Shown here: piece after piece, positions 35,612 through 44,419 of the stretch
Layout of the letters: every line of letters starts with the position of its first letter
Position numbering within the stretch: the first letter of the stretch is position 1
From: Flavobacterium sp. MDT1-60
Lineage (GTDB): Bacteria > Bacteroidota > Bacteroidia > Flavobacteriales > Flavobacteriaceae
Assembly: GCF_014844035.1 (NCBI RefSeq)
Contig: NZ_CP062159.1
Span: 5,456,001-5,520,000 of the forward strand
DNA: 64,000 nt
Direction of reading: 5' to 3'
Program-made: the position numbers and the translations under genes
Notes under the pieces: model-generated
Databases searched by the model: none
Seen by the model: only the letters and a program-made list of their open reading frames with translations
Told to the model about the DNA's origin: nothing

Positions 35612-36367
35612 TTACCAACCTTGATTCAGTCCGTTTTTGAGGACTTCTTCATATTTATCTTGATCAAAAGTATATAAATTTGGCGCTTTGTGCGCGACAT
35701 TGCTTTTCTTTTCATCCAATTTTGTCAGGATTCCGATGTTGGTTATTTTTCTAAGAAAATTTCTTCTGTCCAGTTTTTTATCCAAAATCGTTTCATATAA
35801 CTTTTGAAGTTCCGGAATGGTAAATTTCTTTGGCAATAAGTTATAACCAATTGGCATTAAATTTAATTCTATTCTCAAGGTATCTAAGGCTTTATCAAGA
35901 ATTTCTTTGTGATCCAGAATAAGTTCAGGAACTTCTTTATGATCAATCCATTCAATTACTTCGTCTTTATTTGCCGGATTCGGAATTGTTTTAAAAAAAT
36001 CAACTAAAGCGTAATATCCAATCGTAACAAAACGACGCATCAGCCATTTGCCTTTTTCTTCTTCAATTTGTAGATATTCCAATATCTTTTTATCAAAGTG
36101 CTGGTCGTTACGTTTTACTTTTCCAAAAGTGGCAAATTGCCTTAAAAAAACACCGTCAACTCCCGTTCTTTCGCTTAAAACAGTGACCGCGGCAGTATCA
36201 ATATCCTGATCAACCGGTATAAATCCTCCAGGCAAAGACCACGTTTCACGATTCGGAATTTTAATCAATAAAACCTTAAGCTGATTGTCATGAAAGCCAA
36301 AAATCACACAATCAATGGACAGTCCGGGTTGGTAATTTTGATTATTTTCTATAATGTCTTTTAACAT
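35612..36367 (-). CDS. Nudix-domain transcription regulator (NrtR-like)
   Basis: 251 residues. Residues about 15-150 are Nudix-like (LLIKIPNRETWSLPGGFIPVDQDIDTAAVTVLSERTGV), but the catalytic GX5EX7REUXEEXGU box is degenerate (LSERTGV in place of REUXEE), so it senses rather than hydrolyses. Residues about 165-235 form a winged helix (FTIPELQKLYETILDKKLDRRNFLRKITNIGILTKLDEK). In Bacteroidota such proteins control sugar or NAD genes; its proximity to the glucan locus is suggestive only. Confidence 0.85.
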   Translation of the reverse strand: MLKDIIENNQNYQPGLSIDCVIFGFHDNQLKVLLIKIPNRETWSLPGGFIPVDQDIDTAAVTVLSERTGVDGVFLRQFATFGKVKRNDQHFDKKILEYLQIEEEKGKWLMRRFVTIGYYALVDFFKTIPNPANKDEVIEWIDHKEVPELILDHKEILDKALDTLRIELNLMPIGYNLLPKKFTIPELQKLYETILDKKLDRRNFLRKITNIGILTKLDEKKSNVAHKAPNLYTFDQDKYEEVLKNGLNQGW

Positions 36368-36639
36368 TCGATGTCAATTAAATACAATTTTTTGCTGCGA
36401 ATAACTCTGCAATTTAATTCATTTTTACAGAACCAAACTATTAAATAATAAATCAATAAAACTTGTTCCTGATAAAGAAGTGTATGGATTACAATTTTAA
36501 CTTAAAATTAAAATCAAATTTAAAAAAAATAAGTACATTGCGTCATAATAACACAATTAAAAACTATTTGTTATTTTTTAAATAAAAAAGCAAGAATAAT
36601 TTCATATTATGATTCTTTACAAAAGTCAATGCAAGAGAG
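36368..36639. other. Intergenic region between the Nudix regulator and the small gene
   Basis: About 270 bp of AT-rich sequence (poly-A/T runs near 36500 and 36580). No gene and no clear TAnnTTTG box. It separates divergent genes and must hold both promoters. Confidence 0.4.
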
Positions 36640-36897
36640 ATGAGCACTAATCCGTTAAAAAATATAAATCAAAAAATTAGAAATAAAATCTGGACTTCTT
36701 TCGGATTTGTTTCTAAAACTTATCTTTTAGAAGAATCTATAAAATACAGTCAGGAGCAGGAAAAAATTTTCAATAAAATGATTGTTGAAACTGAGGCGAA
36801 AGACAAAAAAGCAAAGCGTGAAGCTTTTGATAAAGCATTGTATGCAACCTATAAAGGAATTGGCGCTATGGATTTTATAAATACCGTTTTGAAATAA
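36640..36897 (+). CDS. Small hypothetical protein whose 3' end forms a long hairpin
   Basis: 85 residues, basic and helical (IRNKIWTSFGFVSKTYLLEESIKYSQEQEKIF... KAKREAFDKALYATYKG). No signal peptide and no recognised domain. The last 13 codons including the stop are inside a 73-bp inverted repeat (36858-36930), so the message ends in a very stable stem. Confidence 0.6.
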   Translation: MSTNPLKNINQKIRNKIWTSFGFVSKTYLLEESIKYSQEQEKIFNKMIVETEAKDKKAKREAFDKALYATYKGIGAMDFINTVLK

Positions 36898-36930
36898 TTC
36901 AAAACCTTTATAAAATCCATAGCGCCAATT
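36858..36930. terminator. 73-bp near-perfect hairpin at the 3' end of the small gene
   Basis: A perfect 24-bp arm pair (36858-36881 with 36907-36930; core GGCGCTATGGATTTTATAAA) surrounds an inner 8-bp pair GTTTTGAA/TTCAAAAC with loop ATAA. The coding end and its inverse copy are thus fused in one stem. It also lies before the stop of the convergent GH3 gene. Confidence 0.85.
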
Positions 36931-36945
36931 TTAATTGACTGTTCT

Positions 36946-39174
36946 CTATTGTACTAACTCAAAATCTGATTTTAGTTTAATATCTGCTGACGAAGCTCCA
37001 ATCATTACTTCGAAATCTCCTGGTTCAGCAATCCATTCTAATTTATTATTGTAGAAAGAAAGTTTCTCTTTGTCAATTGTAAACTCAATTGTTTTAGATT
37101 CCCCTGCATTCAATTTTACTTTTTGAAAATCTCTCAATTCTAAAACTGGTCTGACAACAGATCCAAATTTGTCTTTTAAATACAATTGCACTACTTCTTC
37201 TCCGGCAACTTTTCCAACATTTGACAATTGAAAAGAAACTTTAATCGTTTCGTTGCTTTTGATTTTTGTTGAAGATAATTTCAAACCTGTATAATCAAAT
37301 TTCGTATAACTCAAACCGTATCCGAAAGGAAATTTAGGTGAATTTTTTAAATCGATATAAGCTGAAACATAATTTTTTGAATCCTCATCTTTAGCCGGTC
37401 TTCCTGTACTGAAATGATTGTAATAAATTGGCACCTGACCCACTTCTCTCGGGAACGTCATAGGCAATTTTCCTGATGGATTGTAATCTCCAAATAAAAC
37501 ATTGGCAATTGCAGTTCCTGCTTCGGTTCCTAACCACCAGGTATAAACGATTGCCGGAACGTTATCTGCAGTCCAGTTAAAAATAAGTGGTCTTCCGGCA
37601 TTTACCAAAACCACAACTGGTTTTCCTGTCGCCTGAATTGCTTTTACCAAATCTTCCTGAACACCTGGCAAATGAATATCACTTCTGCTTTTGGCCTCAC
37701 CACTCATATCACGTCTTTCACCAATGCTTAAAATTACAACATCAGCTTGTTTGGCAGTTGCAACTGCTTCGGCAAAACCATCTTTATTATCTCCATCCAC
37801 TTCACAGCCTTTTGCATAAAGCAGTCTGGTGTTTTTGCCTACTTTATTTTGCAAACCGTCCCATTGTGAAACGACCCATTTATCATAATCTACATCTGGC
37901 AGTTCAACAGACCAAAATCCCATATTGGCTTTGTATTCTTTTACCATTGGTCCAATGAATGCAATTGTTTTTAGGTTTTTAGAAAGCGGTAAAGTTTGGT
38001 TTTCATTCTTTAATAAAACAATACTTTTTTCAGCAACTTCAAGTGCCGCTTTTCTGTTTTCAGGATTATTTAATGCTTTTTCGGCTCTTTTTTCGTCTGA
38101 GTATCGGTAAGGGTCATCAAATAAACCTAACTCATATTTTTTGCGAAGAATACGTTTCACCGCATCGTCGATCAAATCGATAGAAACTTTTCCTTCTTTT
38201 ACTAATTGAGCCAAATTATATCTGTAAGCATTACTTTCCATATCCATATCACTTCCCGCTGTAATGGCTGAATAAGCTGCTTCTTTAAGATCTTTTGAAT
38301 AACCGTGTGCTACCATTTCACCAATAGACCCCCAATCAGAAACTACGAATCCCTGAAAGTTCCATTTTCCTTTTAAGATATCACGCTGTAGATGAGCATT
38401 TCCAGTTGCCGGAATTCCGTTTAAATCATTAAATGAATTCATGAATGTCGCCGCACCTGCATCTAAGGCCGCTTTAAAAGGAGGCAAATACGTTTCAAGC
38501 AACATTCTTTCGCTCATATCAACTGAGTTATAATCTCTTCCGCCAACACCTCCACCGTAAGCGGCAAAGTGTTTTACGCAAGCCATAACTGAGTTTAAAT
38601 CGCCTAATTTGTTTCCCTGAAAACCTTTTACTCTTGCATAAGCAATTTTAGAGCCCAGATAGGTATCTTCTCCTGCACCTTCCATAACTCTTCCCCAACG
38701 CGGGTCACGCCCGATATCCACCATTGGAGCAAATGTCCAGTGAATACCGCTTGCTGATGCTTCTGTAGCCGCAACTCTTGCAGCCAATTCAATTGCTTGT
38801 AAATCCCAGCTTGCAGCCTCTGCTAACGGAATTGGAAATGTTGTTTTGTAACCGTGAATAACGTCCTGTCCAAATAACAACGGAATTTTAAGACGTGACT
38901 GCATCGCTAATTCCTGATACTGTCTGGTATATTTTGTTCCGATGATATTTAGCATCGAACCCACCAAACCTGCTTTAATTTCGGCTTGTTTGTTTGGATT
39001 TATGGTGATTGGCCCCGTTGCAGAATTATCTCCTGTATATTGATTAAGCTGACCAATTTTTTCCTCAATCGTCATTTTTTTCAATAGAGCGTTTACTTTT
39101 TGGTCTATTGTTTCTTGTTGAGCGACCGCAAAAAAGGACACCATCAACAGGGTAAATGTGGTTAATTTCTTCAT
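36946..39174 (-). CDS. GH3 beta-glucosidase (BglX-like)
   Basis: 742 residues. Signal peptide MKKLTTFTLLMVSFFAVAQ. The (beta/alpha)8 domain has KHFAAYGG and FVVSDWGSIGEM, in which Asp280 is the nucleophile; the alpha/beta sandwich follows (ERRDMSGEAKSRSDIHLPGVQEDL) and a C-terminal fibronectin-III-like domain (EVVQLYLKDKFGSVVRPVLELRDFQKV). It releases glucose from beta-linked oligosaccharides in the periplasm. Last gene of the glucan locus, 15 bp after the GH30 gene. Confidence 0.95.
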   Translation of the reverse strand: MKKLTTFTLLMVSFFAVAQQETIDQKVNALLKKMTIEEKIGQLNQYTGDNSATGPITINPNKQAEIKAGLVGSMLNIIGTKYTRQYQELAMQSRLKIPLLFGQDVIHGYKTTFPIPLAEAASWDLQAIELAARVAATEASASGIHWTFAPMVDIGRDPRWGRVMEGAGEDTYLGSKIAYARVKGFQGNKLGDLNSVMACVKHFAAYGGGVGGRDYNSVDMSERMLLETYLPPFKAALDAGAATFMNSFNDLNGIPATGNAHLQRDILKGKWNFQGFVVSDWGSIGEMVAHGYSKDLKEAAYSAITAGSDMDMESNAYRYNLAQLVKEGKVSIDLIDDAVKRILRKKYELGLFDDPYRYSDEKRAEKALNNPENRKAALEVAEKSIVLLKNENQTLPLSKNLKTIAFIGPMVKEYKANMGFWSVELPDVDYDKWVVSQWDGLQNKVGKNTRLLYAKGCEVDGDNKDGFAEAVATAKQADVVILSIGERRDMSGEAKSRSDIHLPGVQEDLVKAIQATGKPVVVLVNAGRPLIFNWTADNVPAIVYTWWLGTEAGTAIANVLFGDYNPSGKLPMTFPREVGQVPIYYNHFSTGRPAKDEDSKNYVSAYIDLKNSPKFPFGYGLSYTKFDYTGLKLSSTKIKSNETIKVSFQLSNVGKVAGEEVVQLYLKDKFGSVVRPVLELRDFQKVKLNAGESKTIEFTIDKEKLSFYNNKLEWIAEPGDFEVMIGASSADIKLKSDFELVQ

Positions 39175-39189
39175 GAATTTAATTTTGAA

Positions 39190-40614
39190 TTACCAAACAT
39201 AGGTCGCAACTGCACCTGCATTTAAAGTAGTTGAAATTTGTTTTTGAATGTATTTGATATTGAATGTTTCTGCTGAAGTTCCGTCATTTTCAACAATCAG
39301 AACAATTTGTCCTGATGGCGTTTTGAAAGCGACATTATAAAGGTTTCCACTGATATTACTTCCGATTCTTACTGATCCTTCGGGAACAAATTTAGAAGCG
39401 TGACCGATAATATAATAACCAACTTCTCTCTTAATATTCTGATTCTGATCAATCATCAACGCGCCTTTACAAGTAGAACAGCCGCCTGGTGTAAATGGCT
39501 TATAAAATTCATCATTTGCCAACCCCCATGAAAGTGCATTAACACTCCAGTTTCTCATCGAACCAATCACAACATTTTTCACACTCCATTTCAAATCTGA
39601 TTCAAAACTGCTTCCTGAACCTGTATATTGTTCTGTAAAATATAAGTCTTTGTTTGGATGAGCGTCATGAACCGTAGACAAAGCGCTGATATCGCCCTCA
39701 TATAAATGAAATGCAGAACCTGCCACAAATGGCAAAGCTTTTGGATCGTTTAAAATCGTTAGCGGATATTCCGGTTTGTTGCAATTGTGATCGTAAACCA
39801 CAATTTTGGTCTTGATTTTAGCTTTCGCGAAAGCAGGCCCTAAATGGTTTTTAATAAAATCTGCCTGTTGTTCAGCCAGCATTAATAAACTAGGATTATT
39901 TCCCGGATGTAACGGTTCATTTTGTGGCGTAATAGCATCAATAACAATTCCCTGCGCTTTCATGGCCTGAATATATTTTACAAAGTATTCTGCATAAACC
40001 TGATAATATTGAGGCTGTAAACTTCCTCCTTTTGAACTTCCGTTATCTTTCATCCAAACTGGTGGTGACCACGGAGAACCCATAATTTTAATCTTCGGAT
40101 TTATAGCTAAAATTTCTTTTAAAAGTGGCACTACATCTTTTAGATCCGGGCCAAGATTAAATTTTTCCAACTTTAAATCAGTTTGGCCTTGCGGCATATC
40201 ATCATACGAAAAAACTTTTTCATTCAAATCAGATGCTCCAATGCTAATACGCAGATAACTCAACCCAATGGCATCCTCTTTTCTGGAAAAAAGCTCCTGA
40301 AGCAATGCTTCTTTTTTAGCTTTATCCAGTTTTAAAATTGCCTGCGCACTTCCTCCGGTTAATGAAAATCCGAAACCTTCGATGGTTTGAAATTTCTGAG
40401 AAGAGTCAACTGAAATAGTTGGGTTTGAATTGGTTTCTGAATTAAAAACCAAATCATTTTGCTTTTGCAATTTTGATAATTCATCTGTAGTAGTGATCCA
40501 CACTTCGGCTTTACCGGAGGCGGCTGTTACATTTTTTGAAGTTCCGCATTTTATCTGAACTGCTATTAAAGGCAGTAACAGTAAAATTTGAAGTTTTTTG
40601 ATGCTGTTTGTCAT
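39190..40614 (-). CDS. GH30 subfamily 3-like endo-beta-1,6-glucanase (lipoprotein)
   Basis: 474 residues. Lipobox IAVQIKC (Cys23), so likely membrane anchored. KFQTIEGFGFSLTGGSAQ and YLRISIGASDLNEKVFSYDDMP fit the subfamily 3 style. Acid/base Glu233 is in TPQNEP and nucleophile Glu328 in YFTEQY. A CysxxCys (GGCSTCKGAL) follows the catalytic domain, shared with the paralogue at 44420. Subfamily 3 enzymes cleave beta-1,6-glucan (pustulan type). The EEP-family gene lies just upstream in the operon, 2-bp gap. Confidence 0.88.
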   Translation of the reverse strand: MTNSIKKLQILLLLPLIAVQIKCGTSKNVTAASGKAEVWITTTDELSKLQKQNDLVFNSETNSNPTISVDSSQKFQTIEGFGFSLTGGSAQAILKLDKAKKEALLQELFSRKEDAIGLSYLRISIGASDLNEKVFSYDDMPQGQTDLKLEKFNLGPDLKDVVPLLKEILAINPKIKIMGSPWSPPVWMKDNGSSKGGSLQPQYYQVYAEYFVKYIQAMKAQGIVIDAITPQNEPLHPGNNPSLLMLAEQQADFIKNHLGPAFAKAKIKTKIVVYDHNCNKPEYPLTILNDPKALPFVAGSAFHLYEGDISALSTVHDAHPNKDLYFTEQYTGSGSSFESDLKWSVKNVVIGSMRNWSVNALSWGLANDEFYKPFTPGGCSTCKGALMIDQNQNIKREVGYYIIGHASKFVPEGSVRIGSNISGNLYNVAFKTPSGQIVLIVENDGTSAETFNIKYIQKQISTTLNAGAVATYVW

Positions 40615-40616
40615 TT

Positions 40617-41456
40617 TTAATCTATTTCTATTAAGACAGGTAAATGATCCGAAGGATATTTTAAATCTTTGGAATCACTTAAAACTGCGTGTTTTTGAAT
40701 TTTTAGTTCGCTATTTTTTGACACAAAAATATAGTCAATCAACAGTGTTACAGGTTTATCATGCTCAAAAGCATTAAATGTTCCTGAGGGGCCAAAAGGT
40801 TTTTCTTTAGAAACCTCTTGAGTATCATCCATTACTTTTTTTATTTCAACAATTTGTGGCGTATTAGGTTCTGAATTAAAATCTCCCATTAGGAAAACAG
40901 GATATTTTTTCAAATTAATAGCTGCTATTTTCGCCAAGACCAGCTGTACGCCTTTTACTCTTGCTTCATTTCCGATATGATCGAGATGCAGATTAAAAAC
41001 CCAAAATGTCTTTTTAGTTTTTAAATCCTTAAACAATCCATAGGTACAAACCCGGTTGCAAGCTGCGTCCCAGCCTCTGGAAACAACATCTGGTGTTTCT
41101 GACAGCCAAAACGTATTGGATTCCTGAACTTTAAAACGGTCTTTTTTATAATAAATAGCAGCAGCTTCACCCGTCCCTCCTTCTTCTCTTCCTATTCCAA
41201 ATTTATTATAGTCCGGCAAAGCCGAAGCTATATCAATAACCTGATTGGGCAACGCCTCCTGAACCCCGAAAATATCCGGACTGTAAAATTGTATTTGAGA
41301 AGTAAAATAATCTTTTCGGTTGGGCCATGCATTTTCTCCGTCAGAGGCTACGTCTAAACGAATATTATAGGACATCATTTTTAAATTCTGACCATAAAAT
41401 GAACTACTTACCAAAAGCAGCATTGCTACTAAAACAATTGAATTTATCTTTTTCAT
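40617..41456 (-). CDS. Secreted endonuclease/exonuclease/phosphatase-family protein
   Basis: 279 residues. Signal peptide MKKINSIVLVAMLLLVSSSFYGQ. EEP motifs are LKMMSYNIRLD, FGVQEAL, VFNLHLDHIGNEAR, FLMGDFNSEPNTP and PSDHLPVLIEI, so the metal site and HD pair look intact. Members include nucleases, sphingomyelinases and sugar-phosphate phosphatases; secreted Bacteroidota versions sit in many glycan loci. The substrate is unknown; in a glucan locus it may remove a phospho group or process cell debris. Confidence 0.85.
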   Translation of the reverse strand: MKKINSIVLVAMLLLVSSSFYGQNLKMMSYNIRLDVASDGENAWPNRKDYFTSQIQFYSPDIFGVQEALPNQVIDIASALPDYNKFGIGREEGGTGEAAAIYYKKDRFKVQESNTFWLSETPDVVSRGWDAACNRVCTYGLFKDLKTKKTFWVFNLHLDHIGNEARVKGVQLVLAKIAAINLKKYPVFLMGDFNSEPNTPQIVEIKKVMDDTQEVSKEKPFGPSGTFNAFEHDKPVTLLIDYIFVSKNSELKIQKHAVLSDSKDLKYPSDHLPVLIEID

Positions 41457-41528
41457 GTTAAAAAATTTTAATCTGGTAAAGCTAACGTTTCATAGGCTTT
41501 GGTGAAAAAAATCAATTTAAAAGTTATG

Positions 41529-42608
41529 TTAATTATACACTCTCACGTAATCAACTTCGAAAGTTGCGTTTGTAAAGTTGGGATCTACTGTTCCTCCAAA
41601 ATTCCCGCCCATTGCCAAATTCAAAATCAGAAAGAAGTTTTGATTAAAAGGCGTTGAAGCACTATTTGCATAGGTGTAAAACAATTTATCATCTACATAA
41701 AACTTTATACTTTCTGCAGACCAATCGGCGGCATAAACATGAAATTCTGTTGCTGAATTTGGTACGGTAGTAATGGCGGTATCAGGTGTATTTCCTGAAC
41801 GTCCGGGCGAATGCAATGATGAATGATTTACATTAGGGTTATTTCCTACTGATTCCAATATATCAACTTCCCCGCATAAAGGCCAGCCTGCAGTATCAAT
41901 ATTATCTCCCAGCATCCAGAATGCCGGCCAAGTTCCGCCGCCAACCGGCAATTTAGCACGAACTTCTGCCCGACCGTATTTAAACGAAAACTTTCCTTTT
42001 GTAAGCATTCTTGCTGAAGTATAATGGCTTCCCATATACTCTTCTTTAATTGCTTTAATTTTTAGAGTACCATTTGAAATAATTACATTTTCAGGTCGGG
42101 TTGTGTAATATTCTAATTCGTTATTCCCCCAACCATCGCCAGTTCCTGTATTATAACCCCATTTCGCAGTATTTGGCGCACCATCTACATCAAATTCATC
42201 TGCCCAAAGTATTTTTCTGGCGACAAAAACGTTAACAGAAGTTGTCGTACTCACAAATTGACCTGCAGCATTGTAAGCTGAAACAATTATAGGATAATTT
42301 TTAGTTCCCGACGCTGTAAATTCATATGTTAAATCGCCAGTTGTCAGGTCTTTTGTCTGACCATCAATCAAAACTTTATACGAAATTGCGTTTGCTGCAT
42401 TAATCGTAAAATGTACTTTTCCGCTTCCATCTCCATCAGGATTTGCAACGGTTTTACCTATTACATCAATCTGAACTGAAAGATTTGAAGGAGCCGCAAT
42501 AGCCGGTGTTTCATCACCAGAATCATTACCGCCGCTACAGGATTGAGAGACAAATGATAAAACAATTGCTAAAAAGCCTAACTTCTTAATATGACTATTA
42601 ATTTTCAT
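41529..42608 (-). CDS. GH16 endo-beta-1,3-glucanase (laminarinase-like) lipoprotein
   Basis: 359 residues. Lipobox SQSC (Cys24) followed by SGGNDSGDE, an acidic stretch like the surface-export signal of Bacteroidota lipoproteins. Residues about 38-130 are a PKD-like/Ig module; the catalytic jelly-roll begins ILWADEFDVDG. GEVDILE holds Glu247 (nucleophile), Asp249 and Glu252 (acid/base), with GGTWPAFWMLGDN before it. It attacks beta-1,3 linkages, probably on the cell surface. Confidence 0.93.
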   Translation of the reverse strand: MKINSHIKKLGFLAIVLSFVSQSCSGGNDSGDETPAIAAPSNLSVQIDVIGKTVANPDGDGSGKVHFTINAANAISYKVLIDGQTKDLTTGDLTYEFTASGTKNYPIIVSAYNAAGQFVSTTTSVNVFVARKILWADEFDVDGAPNTAKWGYNTGTGDGWGNNELEYYTTRPENVIISNGTLKIKAIKEEYMGSHYTSARMLTKGKFSFKYGRAEVRAKLPVGGGTWPAFWMLGDNIDTAGWPLCGEVDILESVGNNPNVNHSSLHSPGRSGNTPDTAITTVPNSATEFHVYAADWSAESIKFYVDDKLFYTYANSASTPFNQNFFLILNLAMGGNFGGTVDPNFTNATFEVDYVRVYN

Positions 42609-42627
42609 TTGTTTTGATTTGAGTTAA

Positions 42628-44382
42628 TTATTTTGAAGCACTTTTTTTACCTTCTGAAAAATCAAGATAATTCAGATTAAAACCTCCTTTTTCGAAAACC
42701 ACTTTGATTTTGGTTATTCCTGCATTCAGTTTTATTCCGGATAAAACAACCGTTTTCCATTTGTTATTATCACCCGTTGGAGTAAGTATAACAGTTTCAG
42801 ATTTATTTCCGTTTTCTGTTTCTAAATGAAGTTTACCTTCTGAACTTTCACTTGAATAACGAATAGCAACCTTGTATGTATTTTGTTTTTTAACTTCTGA
42901 AGTAAATTGCAGCCATTCTCCATCCTCAATAAAAGAAACCTGATAACCATTTGATCCTGAATCTTTGCATGGCGAAATATCAACACCATCATTTCTCATG
43001 GTATTTCCTTTGTTCCATTGATCAAAAGTTCCTGTTGCCACTCTGTAATTCACAAAATCTTTATCAGAATACGCATATCCGTTTGTTCCCAAATCATATT
43101 GTGTCGCAATAATTTTTCCCGGAATTAGATGTTTTTTGTACGACTTAGTATCATTGGTCTGAACTTGTCTGAACATTGCATCAATAACATCTGGCTTAAC
43201 CGTTACATTTTCCATTTTGAAGTTATCTGCCATTTTCATCAGGGCTTTTTTAGCGAAATCTTCTGATGGTTTTTGTCCTCCATCTTTCCAATATTTCAGT
43301 AGAATATCATATTCAGGAATTTTTGTAACCGAAGTCACGCCTGCAATATTTTCGATTTTTTTCATTGGCCAAAATGCCCATCCAATATTATTGGTTTCCA
43401 TTAGAGTAAGTGCGTCTTTAAACCAAACATTAGAATTTTCTCCACTTTCTCCCAACCAAATCGGAACGTTATATTGTGTTCTGTAATCCAACATTTTTTG
43501 AATAGATGCTTTGTCATTATAATTCCAATATTTATGGAAACTCAATGCCATATTCTCATCCCATAAAGGAAAAATTCCGTTGTAATTATTTCCCCAACAA
43601 TTTCCTTCAATGATAACCATGTGGTTAGTGTCAACTTCACGAATTGCTTTTGTCACGGCCAACATTAAATCTCTTAATGGACCGTTTGAGTTTTCATCGC
43701 AACCGTTTTTATTAGTTCCGGTAAAATTCCAGTTTGGTTCATTAATAATGTCATAAGCTCCAATCCAGGGATTATCTCTGTAACGGGAAGCTAATTTTTT
43801 CCATAAAGCAATCATTTTTTTCTGATTGGCTTCACTTTGCCACAATGCTGGTTTTGTAGTGTCGTAATCAGAGATTGCGGCATCGTTTCCTTGTCCGCCT
43901 GGAGCTGCGTGCAAATCTAAAATAAGATAGATTTTATTTTCGGCACACCATTTCAGTAAATTATCTGTCATGGTAAAACCTTCTTCAATCCAGGTAATTT
44001 CACCATTTTTTTCTTCCTGAATTGATGGTGTATACAAGTTATAATGCATTGGCAAACGAATCGAATTGAAACCCCACGCTGCCAGCGAATCGATATCCTG
44101 TTTTGTGATTCCGTTTGCTTTATAAGCCGCATAAAATTCTTTGGTTCCCTTTTCTCCTGCTACTTCCTGAATCTTTTGTTTGATTTGATATTGTGGACTC
44201 GCAAAAGATTGTGTCTGTAACATATATCCTTCCTGAACCATCCAGCCACCTAAACCAAGACCTCTTAATATTACATTTTTACCATTTCCGTCAACAATAT
44301 TTTGCCCGTCCCTATGTAAAAAACCTTGCCCGAAAGCCGTGATCGAGAGCAAAAGTTGTACTGTTATAATTATTTTTTTCAT
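42628..44382 (-). CDS. GH5 glucanase with C-terminal CBM6
   Basis: 584 residues. Signal peptide ends ITAFGQ. GH5 domain about residues 20-400: GLGLGGWMVQEGY, FNSIRLPMHYNLY, LILDLHAAPGGQGND, acid/base Glu215 in IINEPNW and nucleophile Glu312 in WLGESGEN. The C-terminal 130 residues (GVDISPCKDSGSNGYQVSFIEDGEWLQFTSEV to GGFNLNYLDF) are a CBM6 beta-sandwich. The fold with DLHAAPGGQ is typical of exo-beta-1,3- or endo-beta-1,6-glucanases of this family. Confidence 0.9.
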   Translation of the reverse strand: MKKIIITVQLLLSITAFGQGFLHRDGQNIVDGNGKNVILRGLGLGGWMVQEGYMLQTQSFASPQYQIKQKIQEVAGEKGTKEFYAAYKANGITKQDIDSLAAWGFNSIRLPMHYNLYTPSIQEEKNGEITWIEEGFTMTDNLLKWCAENKIYLILDLHAAPGGQGNDAAISDYDTTKPALWQSEANQKKMIALWKKLASRYRDNPWIGAYDIINEPNWNFTGTNKNGCDENSNGPLRDLMLAVTKAIREVDTNHMVIIEGNCWGNNYNGIFPLWDENMALSFHKYWNYNDKASIQKMLDYRTQYNVPIWLGESGENSNVWFKDALTLMETNNIGWAFWPMKKIENIAGVTSVTKIPEYDILLKYWKDGGQKPSEDFAKKALMKMADNFKMENVTVKPDVIDAMFRQVQTNDTKSYKKHLIPGKIIATQYDLGTNGYAYSDKDFVNYRVATGTFDQWNKGNTMRNDGVDISPCKDSGSNGYQVSFIEDGEWLQFTSEVKKQNTYKVAIRYSSESSEGKLHLETENGNKSETVILTPTGDNNKWKTVVLSGIKLNAGITKIKVVFEKGGFNLNYLDFSEGKKSASK

Positions 44383-44419
44383 CTGAAAAATGATTTATTT
44401 TTCGTTATAATTTATATGA

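Noticed and set aside
37587..38110. Open frames opposite the GH3 gene
   Set aside because: They are antisense to conserved GH3 codons, have no ribosome-binding site and encode no recognisable protein.
43217..43486. Small plus-strand frame opposite GH5
   Set aside because: Lies entirely antisense to the conserved catalytic domain; a compositional shadow.
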